A stretch of DNA of 64,000 bases from a virus. The position numbers and the translations under genes were made by a program. The stretch is taken from positions 1 through 64,000 of the IMG/VR virus record IMGVR_UViG_3300034072_001378, one strand, 5' to 3'. The notes under the pieces are model-generated. The model saw nothing but the letters and a program-made list of their open reading frames with translations, was not told the DNA's origin and searched no databases. Every line of letters starts with the position of its first letter. The first letter of the stretch is position 1. Shown one piece after another: positions 26,384-34,550 of the stretch.

Positions 26384-26593
26384 ATGCTATATTATGTAAT
26401 AACAAACAAAGAGGAAAATTTATTTTATAGCGCAGATTTAGATATTATTTCTAAAAAATATCCTGCACTATATATGTCAAAAATTGAGGCACAAGCAGCT
26501 TTAAATTTTATTGATTTAGAAATTAAAGAAGAACATAATCTAAAAGTTGTGCCTGCTAGATTAATTATACAAACTGGAACATCAAATGCCTAG
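26384..26593 (+). CDS. Unrecognised 69-residue protein
   Basis: Begins directly after the NYN stop. Ribosome site AAAGGAGAATAA lies at the end of that gene. No motif. Confidence 0.65.
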   Translation: MLYYVITNKEENLFYSADLDIISKKYPALYMSKIEAQAALNFIDLEIKEEHNLKVVPARLIIQTGTSNA

Positions 26594-26858
26594 GAATAAT
26601 AAAAAATACTTATGGCAAATTCCAAATAATGAATATACTAGAGAATTTTTAAAGAAAGAAGGATATTTGCCTTCTTTCGAGAATATTTATATTGTTTCAC
26701 ATGAAGAATTTGTTTATAACTTTTATAAATTTCTCATTGTAGATGATAGAACAAAAACATATACATTAAGCACCTATAATGAAACAATTGAAATTTTTGA
26801 TATAGATGAAAATGAATTAATCAATATTACAAACAAAATAAAGGGTAAACATGAATGA
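26586..26858 (+). CDS. Unrecognised 90-residue protein
   Basis: Overlaps both neighbours by eight bases. Mixed alpha/beta, not recognised. Confidence 0.65.
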   Translation: MPRNNKKYLWQIPNNEYTREFLKKEGYLPSFENIYIVSHEEFVYNFYKFLIVDDRTKTYTLSTYNETIEIFDIDENELINITNKIKGKHE

Positions 26859-27048
26859 AAGCGAAAGAATAAGAGTAAGAATTGAAATGGATTCAATTTT
26901 GAGTTCATTAAATAATTCCGAACAAAAGGAAGTAAAACAAATATTAGAACAAATTATGTCATTATGTGAAAAAGAATCATTGAGTAAAGAAATTATTGCT
27001 TTAACAGTTTTATTGTATAAACAAAATATTTTAAAAACAGAAATTTAA
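26851..27048 (+). CDS. Unrecognised 65-residue helical protein
   Basis: Acidic helical protein. Last gene before the 27049 promoter. Confidence 0.6.
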   Translation: MNESERIRVRIEMDSILSSLNNSEQKEVKQILEQIMSLCEKESLSKEIIALTVLLYKQNILKTEI

Positions 27049-27077
27049 TTTGGCTTTAATAATAGTTAGTATATAAT
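27049..27077 (+). promoter_or_regulatory. Middle-type promoter
   Basis: TTTGGC, 17 bases, TATAAT preceded by TTAGTA. GGCTTTAA lies at the MotA-box position. Confidence 0.8.
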
Positions 27078-27105
27078 TAACATTATAAAATAAAAAGGAA
27101 TTAAA

Positions 27106-28176
27106 ATGAGTGAAACAGTAGCAGAATTAGTATTGGTAGAAACAGAAGTTATAGAAATGGATGAAAATCAAAATTTAGTTAATATTCAAGATTTACTAAA
27201 TTCATATAATGAATTTCAAAAAGATGGATTGGGTGAAACTTCAATAAGTAGTAAATTCACATTAAATGGTTTAGATGAAATTAATGAATTGGTAATTGAA
27301 GCAGCAATAAAAATAGATAAATTCACAAGTAATGGTGATAAAAAAGGATTCTTTTCTAATATTTCATCTAAAGCAGTAAAAACATTTGATCCAAAAGATG
27401 CTTGGTTAGGTAAATGGTTTAAAAAAGCATCAGAAAATGCTAAAGTTAATGATTTAGGTAATCAAACTCCTGATGAAATTATGAAAAATGTTAAAGATGT
27501 TATTGAGAAAAAGAAAGATGAAGTTTCTAAATTAGTAATTGATTTATTTAAAGAAAAGAAAATCTATTTAGAAAGAATAGAAACATATAAAAAGATAGCT
27601 TCAAAAGCCGAACACATTTATAATAATACAAGTGCAGACACAGAAGAAAATTTTAATGCTCAAATTCTTTTAACTAAATTAAAAGGGGCTATTATGGAAC
27701 TGCAAAATGATATAGAAACAGATATTAACCCATTAATCACAAATGCAAAAATGGTTGTAAATGATCTTACTTCAAAAATGCCAACTGTTATATCAAAACT
27801 AAAAGGTAAATTAAATATTAAAACAATTCAACAGCAGTTATCTGATTTAACTAATAGTGCTCAAATTCTAACTGAATTATCTGATGTAGTTGATGAAAAG
27901 GTTACCGCAAGTATTCAAACAACTACATTACAAACATTGGATATGCTTAAAAATACAGGTGTTAATGTTGGTGCTTTAAAAAATAAAATTAATCGAGATG
28001 AAGAATTTAAAATGCAATTACTAAAGAAAATTGAATCAGTTAGAGAATCTAAACAAAAAGAATTTAAAGAAATAACTGCACTTTCACAAAATGTTCTTGA
28101 GAATAAAAAAACAAGTACACAATTATTTTTAGATAATTATAGTTCAAATACAAGTTCTGGATTAGGAGATGAATAA
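27106..28176 (+). CDS. TelA-like (toxic anion resistance family) protein
   Basis: 356 residues, almost entirely helical. After a 130-residue acidic N-terminus, the helical core has the length and heptad pattern of TelA/KlaA proteins, ending in a segment with ESVRESKQKEFKEI. Such proteins occur in phages next to other stress-type genes with unknown biochemical action. The three following genes overlap or abut and contain further long coiled coils, so they may form a complex. The family assignment rests on overall pattern only. Confidence 0.5.
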   Translation: MSETVAELVLVETEVIEMDENQNLVNIQDLLNSYNEFQKDGLGETSISSKFTLNGLDEINELVIEAAIKIDKFTSNGDKKGFFSNISSKAVKTFDPKDAWLGKWFKKASENAKVNDLGNQTPDEIMKNVKDVIEKKKDEVSKLVIDLFKEKKIYLERIETYKKIASKAEHIYNNTSADTEENFNAQILLTKLKGAIMELQNDIETDINPLITNAKMVVNDLTSKMPTVISKLKGKLNIKTIQQQLSDLTNSAQILTELSDVVDEKVTASIQTTTLQTLDMLKNTGVNVGALKNKINRDEEFKMQLLKKIESVRESKQKEFKEITALSQNVLENKKTSTQLFLDNYSSNTSSGLGDE

Positions 28177-28417
28177 AACTTTTATTGACACCGGTTATTT
28201 AATAATACCATATAGTAAAATAAATTCAATACGTTATTCTGAACGATATATGGATGGTTTTCACGACAATATAGAAAGAAGAGCAAGATTAATTATTTAT
28301 GTTGATTCGCAGACTTTTAATATAAATGCAAATTCATACGAAGATGAATCAAATATAAAAGAAATTTATAATAATTATAAAGAATATTTATTAAACAAAG
28401 AAGGAATAAAAATATGA
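28169..28417 (+). CDS. Unrecognised 82-residue protein
   Basis: Beta-rich, with alternating strands in the first 60 residues that recall a PH-like or small barrel fold. Overlaps both neighbours, coupled to the TelA-like gene. Confidence 0.65.
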   Translation: MNKTFIDTGYLIIPYSKINSIRYSERYMDGFHDNIERRARLIIYVDSQTFNINANSYEDESNIKEIYNNYKEYLLNKEGIKI

Positions 28418-28950
28418 AAAAAGAACTAACATTTGATGATATTGCATATGTATCTGAAACTGGGCACATAATTTATTTTGATTATGTACACGGTTATACT
28501 GAAAATTCTATTCTTTATGCTGGGCAATATATCTCTGATATTTCACCTGAAAAATTAAAAATTATTAAAGAAAAGAAAAATAATTATGAATTATTAAAAT
28601 TAAATACTTCAAAATCTGAATTACAGAATTTAATTTCTGAACAAGCAAAAGAAATAATTAATAATGTATTTTTAAGTGAAATTAAAAAAGAATTAGAAAA
28701 TTATAAATCTGAAGCAAGAAGTCTATCTGAAAGTATAAAAAATACTGTAAGTGCTCTTAATACTTTAATTATGGATTCTAGAACCGTTAGTGATAAATCA
28801 TATAGTATTGAAAAAGAACTAAATAAATTAAAAGATTCTAATTTTATTGAATCAATTGAAAATACATTATTATCTAATAATCAAAGAGTAGATACAGCTG
28901 TTCAGAGTTTTAATAAAATTAATTCAAAATTAGAAGAACTTTTTAAGTAA
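28414..28950 (+). CDS. Coiled-coil protein, 178 residues
   Basis: Small beta-rich N-terminus (1-55) and long coiled coil from about residue 70 to the end. ATGA overlap with the previous gene. Possible partner of the TelA-like protein. Confidence 0.65.
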   Translation: MKKELTFDDIAYVSETGHIIYFDYVHGYTENSILYAGQYISDISPEKLKIIKEKKNNYELLKLNTSKSELQNLISEQAKEIINNVFLSEIKKELENYKSEARSLSESIKNTVSALNTLIMDSRTVSDKSYSIEKELNKLKDSNFIESIENTLLSNNQRVDTAVQSFNKINSKLEELFK

Positions 28951-28956
28951 TCTATT

Positions 28957-29670
28957 ATGTTTAATATAATAAAAAACAAAATTAAAGATTCTAAATTAAA
29001 AACACTTTATTTAGAGCACTTACATAATTATAAAAAATTAAAGCAAATAGAAGAAAATATTAAAAAAGAAGAACTTAAAGATAAAAGTATTAAAGAACTT
29101 AAAATGCTTTCAAATAAAAATGCGATATTGGATACTTTGGATTCATTTAATCTTTTAAAAGATAATATGTCTTTAGAAATAAATTCTGAAAGTGATTTTT
29201 ATAAATTTAATAAAATTAATATTGCCAATGGTATTGTTTTTGATTTAAGAATAGTACCAGATGAATTAAAAAATAAAATATCTCAAAATCAAATAATTTT
29301 AGATTCATATATTTTTGATTTTAAAAGAGAATATTATACACCAGAAAATTTTGAAAATATATTATATAATGTATATAATGATAAAATAAATATGTCTGAT
29401 GCAAAAAATTATTTAAAAAAGGCATTAATTAAAAAACAACAAGAAAAAGATACAGAGTTAAAAAATTCAATTTTAAGAGAATTACAATTACCAAATGAGT
29501 GCTTAAGTATTCTTTGCTGTATGCTATATGTTTTTTGCGAACATAATAATTTTAATAATATGGTTAAACCGATTATTTTCAAAATCTCAAAAAATACACA
29601 TTTTGTATCAGATTTAAGAATAATTCAGAAAATTGCATATAAATATTGTGTAAATATTATATTAATTTAA
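28957..29670 (+). CDS. Unrecognised 237-residue protein
   Basis: N-terminal helical lysine-rich segment, then a mixed domain, then a cysteine-containing region (LSILCCMLYVFCEH) near 184-197. No family recognised. No clear Shine-Dalgarno sequence. Confidence 0.65.
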   Translation: MFNIIKNKIKDSKLKTLYLEHLHNYKKLKQIEENIKKEELKDKSIKELKMLSNKNAILDTLDSFNLLKDNMSLEINSESDFYKFNKINIANGIVFDLRIVPDELKNKISQNQIILDSYIFDFKREYYTPENFENILYNVYNDKINMSDAKNYLKKALIKKQQEKDTELKNSILRELQLPNECLSILCCMLYVFCEHNNFNNMVKPIIFKISKNTHFVSDLRIIQKIAYKYCVNIILI

Positions 29671-29680
29671 GGAAAATACT

Positions 29681-29857
29681 ATGCAATCAGAAATTCAAGA
29701 TTTGTTAAAAATGTACTTAAAAAGAATAAATAATCTAAAGGTGAATGAAAATGATAAAAGTGAGTCAAAATTATATACTATAATTACACTTAGGGCAGTC
29801 ATAGAAGATTTAGAAAAAATTTTAGAAAATTCAAAGGGAAGAAATGAAAATAAATAG
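29681..29857 (+). CDS. Unrecognised 58-residue helical protein
   Basis: ATG after AAGGAAAATACT. A single amphipathic helical protein overlapping the next gene by 14 bases. Supported by operon position and reading frame only. Confidence 0.5.
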   Translation: MQSEIQDLLKMYLKRINNLKVNENDKSESKLYTIITLRAVIEDLEKILENSKGRNENK

Positions 29858-30110
29858 TATAGAAACATCAAGGAAACATGAAAATTTAGAATTATCTGAA
29901 TTAAAAATAACAATTGATTTTAATGCTTCTAATTCAGAAGATTTGCCTGATGGTGATGCACTGTATTATTTAATTTGCGCGTTAGAAAAATGCTCGGGAA
30001 AATCTTTTAAAGATTTAGATTTTATTCAAAGAATGGAAGTTTCTAATAGATTGGATGCAGCATATCACAAAATTTCTGAATTAAAAAGGGAATTAGATAA
30101 ATATGAATGA
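29844..30110 (+). CDS. Unrecognised 88-residue protein
   Basis: Start after AAAGGGAAGAA. Acidic loop SEDLPDGDA in the centre, helical C-terminus. Overlaps the next gene by eight bases. Confidence 0.65.
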   Translation: MKINSIETSRKHENLELSELKITIDFNASNSEDLPDGDALYYLICALEKCSGKSFKDLDFIQRMEVSNRLDAAYHKISELKRELDKYE

Positions 30111-30288
30111 TTTAGATAAGAAAAAATATTTAATTGAACCAAAAATAGAAATACTTAGATTAAGTATAAAAATGAACTTAAAATCATATGAAAAAAATCC
30201 AGAAAACACAAATCTGAAAAAACAAATAGAAAAAGATAAAATTGAATTGGAAAAATACAAGAAAAAATATCCGGAGTTATTTGTTTAA
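30103..30288 (+). CDS. Unrecognised 61-residue basic protein
   Basis: Lysine-rich helical protein, probably coiled coil. No motif. Confidence 0.6.
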   Translation: MNDLDKKKYLIEPKIEILRLSIKMNLKSYEKNPENTNLKKQIEKDKIELEKYKKKYPELFV

Positions 30289-30306
30289 TTTTAAAAAGGA
30301 GAAAAT

Positions 30307-30687
30307 ATGGCTAGACCAAGAAAGAAAAGTGAATTACACGAAAATACAGAAGTGAAAGATTCATCTTATGCTGTTTTATTGTTAATTCAGAAAGATAGTA
30401 AAATTGAATTAAAAGCAAGAACAGGAACATTAGAAGCATATGATACCAAAGCAGGTAAAATTCTAAAAATTAAATTCCCTAAATCATCTTTAATTTATAA
30501 AATGCTAGAAGGTCGACTAATGATTAAAGATAATTATTTAAAAGATAGATTAATAGCAGTTGAAATTGATTCTAAGGGTAATGCAGTTCCATTAGAAGGT
30601 AAAAAACTAGTAGCATTTGAAAAGAAATGCAAAATTCAAAATTATCATTGGGTTTATTTGTTTAAAGAAAGTTTTGGTATAAAATGA
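30307..30687 (+). CDS. 126-residue protein with basic ARPRKK start
   Basis: N-terminal ARPRKK resembles an AT-hook-like DNA contact. The rest is a beta-rich domain. ATGA overlap with the next gene and a strong AAAGGAGAAAAT leader. A DNA-binding role is possible but unproven. Confidence 0.65.
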   Translation: MARPRKKSELHENTEVKDSSYAVLLLIQKDSKIELKARTGTLEAYDTKAGKILKIKFPKSSLIYKMLEGRLMIKDNYLKDRLIAVEIDSKGNAVPLEGKKLVAFEKKCKIQNYHWVYLFKESFGIK

Positions 30688-30896
30688 GTATTTTAATTGA
30701 TGATTTAATAAGAAAAGAAACAGGACACACTGTTGATACTTATATAAGCGCTTGTACATATAGATCAAATACAAAAGATCAAAAATATTATTTGGCAAAA
30801 CCAAGCACAAAAAGTAAAAAATTCAGAAGATTATTAGATGCTTTTAGAGTTCTTATTGGTAAATCTTTTGCCGTGCATTATAATGAAGATAAATAG
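30684..30896 (+). CDS. Unrecognised 70-residue basic protein
   Basis: Basic, compact, ends nine bases before acb2. No motif recognised. Confidence 0.6.
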   Translation: MSILIDDLIRKETGHTVDTYISACTYRSNTKDQKYYLAKPSTKSKKFRRLLDAFRVLIGKSFAVHYNEDK

Positions 30897-30904
30897 GAGA
30901 TTAA

Positions 30905-31129
30905 ATGGAAAATCAACACAGAAAAATCAAAGGTTATAGAGAACTTTCACAAGAAGAGATTGATCTTATGAATGAAATTAAAACCAAAGGCGCCGAACTT
31001 GGTGAATTGGTTCAAAAATTAGAAGATTCAGAAGAAACAGATAAAAGATGGGTAGCATTAGGTAAGACTGATTTACAGAAAGGTTTGATGTCTTTAACTA
31101 GAAGTATTGCTAAACCGGAGTTCTTTTAA
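30905..31129 (+). CDS. acb2: Anti-CBASS cyclic-nucleotide sponge Acb2
   Basis: 74 residues. The start ENQHRKIKGYRELSQEEID and the end RWVALGKTDLQKGLMSLTR / I-A-K-P-E-F-F match the Acb2 hairpin family, including T4 Vs.4. Family members form hexamers that bind cyclic di- and trinucleotides made by CBASS (and Thoeris-type) immunity, keeping effectors inactive in the infected cell. Complete by family length and with a GGAG ribosome site. Last gene before a weak promoter. Confidence 0.9.
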   Translation: MENQHRKIKGYRELSQEEIDLMNEIKTKGAELGELVQKLEDSEETDKRWVALGKTDLQKGLMSLTRSIAKPEFF

Positions 31130-31158
31130 TTTTCTTTTAATTGTTGTTTGTATATAAT
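31130..31158 (+). promoter_or_regulatory. Middle-type promoter, weaker match
   Basis: TATAAT at 31153-31158 with the extended TTTGTA, but the upstream block is TTTTCTTTTAA rather than TTTAGCTTTAA. Confidence 0.6.
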
Positions 31159-31184
31159 GCATTAATTAAAATAAAGAGGATCAA

Positions 31185-31328
31185 ATGAAAAATAAAAAAC
31201 AAGAAGTAAAAAGTAGAGATTTTAATATTGTTTTATGTGCTAAAGGCGAAATAAATTTAGGTACTAAATCAGTAAAAGATAAATCTAAATATACAAGAAA
31301 AGAAAAACACAAAAAATCTTTTCTTTAA
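31185..31328 (+). CDS. 47-residue basic protein
   Basis: ATG after AAAGAGGATCAA. Ends in a cluster of lysine and arginine (KSKYTRKEKHKK). Small basic proteins with this K-S-K-Y-x-R-K ending are frequent in T4-like phages. Function unknown. Confidence 0.6.
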   Translation: MKNKKQEVKSRDFNIVLCAKGEINLGTKSVKDKSKYTRKEKHKKSFL

Positions 31329-31347
31329 TAATTTATAAAGGATAAAA

Positions 31348-31461
31348 ATGGGATTTTTAGCATTTTTGGCATTAATAGTTGCTATTTTAGCATTATTTTT
31401 GTTGATAAGAAATACATTTAAAAAGGAATCAAAAGATAAAAATTCAGGAATAAAATTATGA
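31348..31461 (+). CDS. 37-residue single-pass membrane protein
   Basis: Residues 3-20 are one hydrophobic helix, with a lysine-rich cytoplasmic tail. AAAGGATAAAA leader. Overlaps the next start by four bases. Confidence 0.55.
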   Translation: MGFLAFLALIVAILALFLLIRNTFKKESKDKNSGIKL

Positions 31462-31685
31462 ATTTTATGTGCAATGAAGATTTAATATATAGTAGATTTC
31501 CAGAAGAATTGAAATACAAATTAAATGAATTACAACATGAAATGTTGAGCACAAATAATATAATGTATAAATTTGAGTTAAATAAATATATTGCGTTTGC
31601 AAAATTACTAAAAACATTTTTTGTTTTAAAGGGTTATAATGTTGATGAAGATGAAAACTCTATTTATATAATGATAATAGATTAA
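31458..31685 (+). CDS. Unrecognised 75-residue protein
   Basis: Coupled to the membrane mini-protein by ATGA overlap. Helical. Last gene of the middle block before the first late promoter. Confidence 0.6.
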   Translation: MNFMCNEDLIYSRFPEELKYKLNELQHEMLSTNNIMYKFELNKYIAFAKLLKTFFVLKGYNVDEDENSIYIMIID

Positions 31686-31714
31686 AAATTAATTGTACAT
31701 ATTATATAATTCTT

Positions 31715-31722
31715 TATAAATA
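31715..31722 (+). promoter_or_regulatory. Late promoter (TATAAATA)
   Basis: Exact T4-type late promoter box, 22 bases before the gene 31 start. No 24-bp element beside it. Confidence 0.75.
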
Positions 31723-31744
31723 AATTAAAAATGAAAGGATATAA

Positions 31745-32047
31745 ATGACACAAAGAATTTACACAAATCACACTGAATTTCAACCTACAGAGGGCTTAGT
31801 TCTAGCAAAACCAACTTCATTAAAGAAAGAAGAAGAATCTTCATCTGGTATTGTTTATGCTATTAGGAAAGAATCGGTTGTTGAAAGACCAACATATGGT
31901 GAAGTTTTAGCAGTTGGTGATGATTGCAAAAATGCTAAAGTTGGTGAAACAATTTTTTGGGATATGCAAGGTGGATTAGATTTAGAATTCGATGATGGTG
32001 AATTTATCTTAATTAGAGATAAAACAATTATTGGTACAAAGAAGTGA
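31745..32047 (+). CDS. 31: GroES-like co-chaperonin for capsid folding (gp31 role)
   Basis: 100 residues with the Cpn10 pattern: an E-G-L-V-L-A-K-P opening strand, the mobile-loop region K-E-E-E-S-S-S-G-I-V-Y, Y-G-E-V-L-A-V-G-D and a closing I-I-G-T-K-K. T4 gp31 replaces GroES with host GroEL so that the major capsid protein can fold. This one resembles cellular Cpn10 more closely than T4 gp31 does. Late promoter in front, consistent with capsid duty. Confidence 0.8.
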   Translation: MTQRIYTNHTEFQPTEGLVLAKPTSLKKEEESSSGIVYAIRKESVVERPTYGEVLAVGDDCKNAKVGETIFWDMQGGLDLEFDDGEFILIRDKTIIGTKK

Positions 32048-32724
32048 AAACTTTTAGGGAATATTTAATTGAAGCAGAAATAAAAGATTTTTATACTGAA
32101 TTAAATCAAATTGAAAGTTTTTATTATAAAGAATCTATGGGTATTATAAACAAATACCCATTAGTTCTGCCGATTCATGAAGCAATTATCTACCCTGAAA
32201 ACATAAAAATAAATTCATCTTTAGATGATGAAGATTCTTTAAATAAGGAATTTAAAAAATTAAATGTTATTTTTCATTTAGAAAATTACTCTAGAAATAA
32301 TGATTTAAATGCTCATTATAGACAAACAGATGATGAAATTCATGTTTATTATAGTTTAAAAAATTCAAAATTAGAAATAGAAGCAATGATTGGTCATGAA
32401 ATGATTCATAGAGAACAACATAAAAAATCAAATGGAAATTATTTTGAAAGAGCTAAAAAATTAACAGCAGAATTAAATGCTTTAGCAGACAAGTTCAATA
32501 AAACTCAAGATGTTAATGTATATAAAGAATATAATGCAAAGAAAAAATTTAAAGATTTTGATGATCATTATGAGCAAATGGCTTATGTTTATCAAATTGT
32601 TAAAGAAAATCCAACTTTAACACCAAATCAGTTAGTTAAATATTTTCAAACATTTGGATTTGAAATTAACTACAGATTGAAAAAATATATTGGTATGTAT
32701 TATATTATAAAGGATAAATTATAG
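32044..32724 (+). CDS. HExxH metallopeptidase-like protein with capsid-targeting leader
   Basis: 226 residues, GTG start overlapping the gene 31 stop. The first ten residues MKTFREYLIE closely match the T4 internal-protein capsid-targeting sequence, with an L-I-E site for prohead protease after residue 10. The body has H118-E-M-I-H122, a zincin motif, and a tail ending KKYIGMYYIIKDKL. The protein at 38164-38859 on the other strand is a paralogue with the same motif and the same tail. Inferred: packaged in the head, trimmed by gp21, injected, and perhaps proteolytic in the host. Confidence 0.8.
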   Translation: MKTFREYLIEAEIKDFYTELNQIESFYYKESMGIINKYPLVLPIHEAIIYPENIKINSSLDDEDSLNKEFKKLNVIFHLENYSRNNDLNAHYRQTDDEIHVYYSLKNSKLEIEAMIGHEMIHREQHKKSNGNYFERAKKLTAELNALADKFNKTQDVNVYKEYNAKKKFKDFDDHYEQMAYVYQIVKENPTLTPNQLVKYFQTFGFEINYRLKKYIGMYYIIKDKL

Positions 32725-32863
32725 ATAACTTAAATCCATCGGACTTCGTTTTGGACGTTAAGCCAGGGATAATTTTAAAATATTAGGCATTTGGCAAACA
32801 ACCGTAAAATTAGAGTGAAAGTAGGTGGTCTTTCACTTAAATTCTAAATAAAAAGGAAATAAA
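32725..32863 (+). ncRNA. Structured gene-free segment, possible leader RNA
   Basis: 139 bases without an ORF but with higher GC than its surroundings. Visible helices: CTTAA/TTAAG (32729-32733 with 32758-32762) closing a TCC/GGA pair, a GCC...GGC pair around 32762-32787, and a perfect 8-bp hairpin AGTGAAAG-TAGGTGGT-CTTTCACT (32814-32837). No T-run follows, so it is not a plain terminator. It precedes a 40-residue ORF. No known RNA family recognised. Confidence 0.4.
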
Positions 32864-32986
32864 ATGAATACAGGTATAGAAATTTTAGAAAAATTAAATA
32901 CAGATTATTTTTGGAGAGAACAATTTCAAGCAATTGCTATAGTACTGCACCACTGCACTATTGGTCTTCAATCATTTGTGGGATAA
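32864..32986 (+). CDS. 40-residue protein upstream of small terminase
   Basis: AAAAGGAAATAAA leader and ATG. Three bases separate its stop from the next start. Contains VLHHCTIGLQSFVG at the end. Function unknown. Confidence 0.5.
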   Translation: MNTGIEILEKLNTDYFWREQFQAIAIVLHHCTIGLQSFVG

Positions 32987-32989
32987 AAT

Positions 32990-33598
32990 ATGGATTTTAA
33001 TGATAAGGCAAACGCACTAGCAAATAAGATGAACGAACTTACGGCAAAATTTAATCTCGGAGAAGAAATGATACTTGCCGGAGATGATATTATAGAAGAT
33101 GTCAAAAAGAAAACAGATATTATTGATCTTTCTTCTAAAGAACCAAAAATTAAGGATACAATTGAAGTAGAATTAGAAACACCTGAAACAGAATTTAATA
33201 ATACATTAGTTCTTGAACTTGTTAATTTAAAGGCAATGGTTGAAGATTTTGAATACATAAGAGAAACGTTAAAAGAAACAACGGATAATGGTAGAAGAGT
33301 TTTAAATAAAGTTACTATTGATTTGTTAGATTCAGATGAAGATCAAAGAGCATCTTTAATTCTTTCTTTTGCAGAATTAAATTCTGCAGTTGGTAAAAAT
33401 ATGTCTCTTTATATGGATTCTTATAAACAAATATCAAATGTTTTAGTAAATTTAGATAAAATTATAAAGAATACATCTAAAAAGAATGATAAAGGACCTT
33501 CAGTTGTGAATAATACTCAAGTTAATATTAGTTCAACAGAACAAATAAGTACAGCAGAATTATTAAATAAAATGCGATTGGCAAAAACGGAAAGCTAG
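32990..33598 (+). CDS. 16: Small terminase subunit (gp16-like)
   Basis: 202 residues. A variable N-terminus is followed by long helices, a D-F-E-Y-I-R-E-T-L-K segment, a NSAVGKNMSLYMDSYKQI helix, and the end V-N-N-T-Q-V-N-I ... S-T-A-E-L-L-N-K-M. This follows the T4 gp16 layout, in which a central coiled coil is followed by an NIQNATVF-type strand and an ELMDE helix. It would form a ring that recognises DNA and stimulates the large terminase, which is not in this window. The stop codon TAG lies inside the stem of the following terminator. Confidence 0.75.
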   Translation: MDFNDKANALANKMNELTAKFNLGEEMILAGDDIIEDVKKKTDIIDLSSKEPKIKDTIEVELETPETEFNNTLVLELVNLKAMVEDFEYIRETLKETTDNGRRVLNKVTIDLLDSDEDQRASLILSFAELNSAVGKNMSLYMDSYKQISNVLVNLDKIIKNTSKKNDKGPSVVNNTQVNISSTEQISTAELLNKMRLAKTES

Positions 33599-33617
33599 AT
33601 AGAAATATCTAGCTTTC
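33591..33617 (+). terminator. Intrinsic terminator, GCTAGATA family
   Basis: AAAGCTAGATA-GAAA-TATCTAGCTTT followed by CTTAGTTT. It overlaps the gene 16 stop codon. Confidence 0.85.
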
Positions 33618-33634
33618 TTAGTTTAGAAAACTTA

Positions 33635-33789
33635 TTTAAGTTCAAAAAATTCTTTAAAATTGCAAATAGTCTTATAACTAAACACGTCTATTGCTTTTAA
33701 ATTTTAAAGAATTTTTTGAACTTAAATAAACTTATATTCTATATAGAAATATTCAAATTTAAAGAATTTTTTGAACTTAAATATAAATA
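33635..33789 (+). promoter_or_regulatory. Late promoter region with three 24-bp elements
   Basis: Three exact copies of the 24-bp element: 33635-33658 in one orientation, 33703-33726 and 33758-33781 in the other. The last is joined directly to the late box TATAAATA (33782-33789). The first copy is the exact reverse complement of the other two. Drives the 33810 gene. Confidence 0.8.
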
Positions 33790-33809
33790 ATAATAAAATA
33801 GGAGTTATA

Positions 33810-34109
33810 ATGTACAAAGCAATTAAAAAATTCGAATTAAATGGGCAAACATATCAAATTGGTGATGATTTTCCAGTCGAACTATTTGAAGATAGATTAC
33901 TAAGAGGTAAAAAAATTGGAATTAAATCTATTGGTGCGCCTCAAAAAACTAAAGAAGTTGAATTAATTACGGAAGATGTTAAAGTAAAAACAGATGAAGT
34001 TAAAAAATCTAAGAAAAATAAAAAAGAAGAGATTTTAACTGATGATAGTTCAAATGTTGAAGTTACTGTTCAAGAAGAGCTAGTAGAAGATTCTACTGAA
34101 AATATTTAA
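33810..34109 (+). CDS. 99-residue protein with SH3-like start and charged tail
   Basis: Start at ATG 33810 after ATAGGAGTTATA. An earlier in-frame ATG lies inside the promoter. Residues 1-35 look like a small barrel (KKFELNGQTYQIGDDFP), and the rest is lysine/glutamate-rich. Similar proteins in virion operons are minor structural parts. Function not known. Confidence 0.65.
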   Translation: MYKAIKKFELNGQTYQIGDDFPVELFEDRLLRGKKIGIKSIGAPQKTKEVELITEDVKVKTDEVKKSKKNKKEEILTDDSSNVEVTVQEELVEDSTENI

Positions 34110-34119
34110 GGAGAATTAA

Positions 34120-34452
34120 ATGATAACATTTAGAGAATGGTTAGCAGAAAAAGAGTTAAATGAAAGCATTATTTCAGTTATTGCTGATACAGCTAAGCAA
34201 TTTGGATATAATAAAGATGATATACATTACGCTAATAACCAAACTAAAAAATTTGAAAAAGTTAGCATTTTTGATAATGATGTATCAAAATTAGAAAAAT
34301 TAGGAAAAATTATAAAAAAATCTACAGATGATAAATTAGTTTATTGGATTATAGATACAGAAAATGCTTTTGGTGAAGAAAGTAAAGCACTATATGTATC
34401 TAATATAAAAAACACATTAATTGATAAGAAAAGAATTATAAAAGAACTTTAA
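34120..34452 (+). CDS. Putative internal head protein with capsid-targeting leader
   Basis: 110 residues. Starts MITFREWLAE-KELNE, a T4-like capsid-targeting sequence with L-A-E (8-10) and L-N-E (13-15) as possible gp21 cleavage sites. The leader DNA including the ribosome site is nearly identical to that of the 40951 gene (two mismatches in 57 bases), while the bodies are unrelated. Body: small alpha/beta domain without recognised motif. Expected to be packaged with the DNA. Confidence 0.75.
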   Translation: MITFREWLAEKELNESIISVIADTAKQFGYNKDDIHYANNQTKKFEKVSIFDNDVSKLEKLGKIIKKSTDDKLVYWIIDTENAFGEESKALYVSNIKNTLIDKKRIIKEL

Positions 34453-34480
34453 AGCTAGATAGAAATATCTAGCTTTTTTA
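34451..34480 (+). terminator. Intrinsic terminator, GCTAGATA family
   Basis: AAAGCTAGATA-GAAA-TATCTAGCTTTTTTA, directly at the stop of the 34120 gene. Confidence 0.9.
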
Positions 34481-34494
34481 GTATAGAAAACAAA

Positions 34495-34531
34495 TTTAAG
34501 TTCAAAAATTTCTTTAAAATGTTTATAAATA
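34495..34531 (+). promoter_or_regulatory. Late promoter with 24-bp element
   Basis: Element at 34495-34518 (one mismatch to the 33635 copy), then AATGTT-type spacer and TATAAATA at 34524-34531. Drives the neck gene. Confidence 0.8.
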
Positions 34532-34550
34532 ATATTAAAAAGGAAATTAA

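Noticed and set aside
32725-32863. tRNA gene
   Set aside because: The helices do not form a cloverleaf and no T-loop (TTCGA) is present. No tRNA pattern was found by eye in the window.
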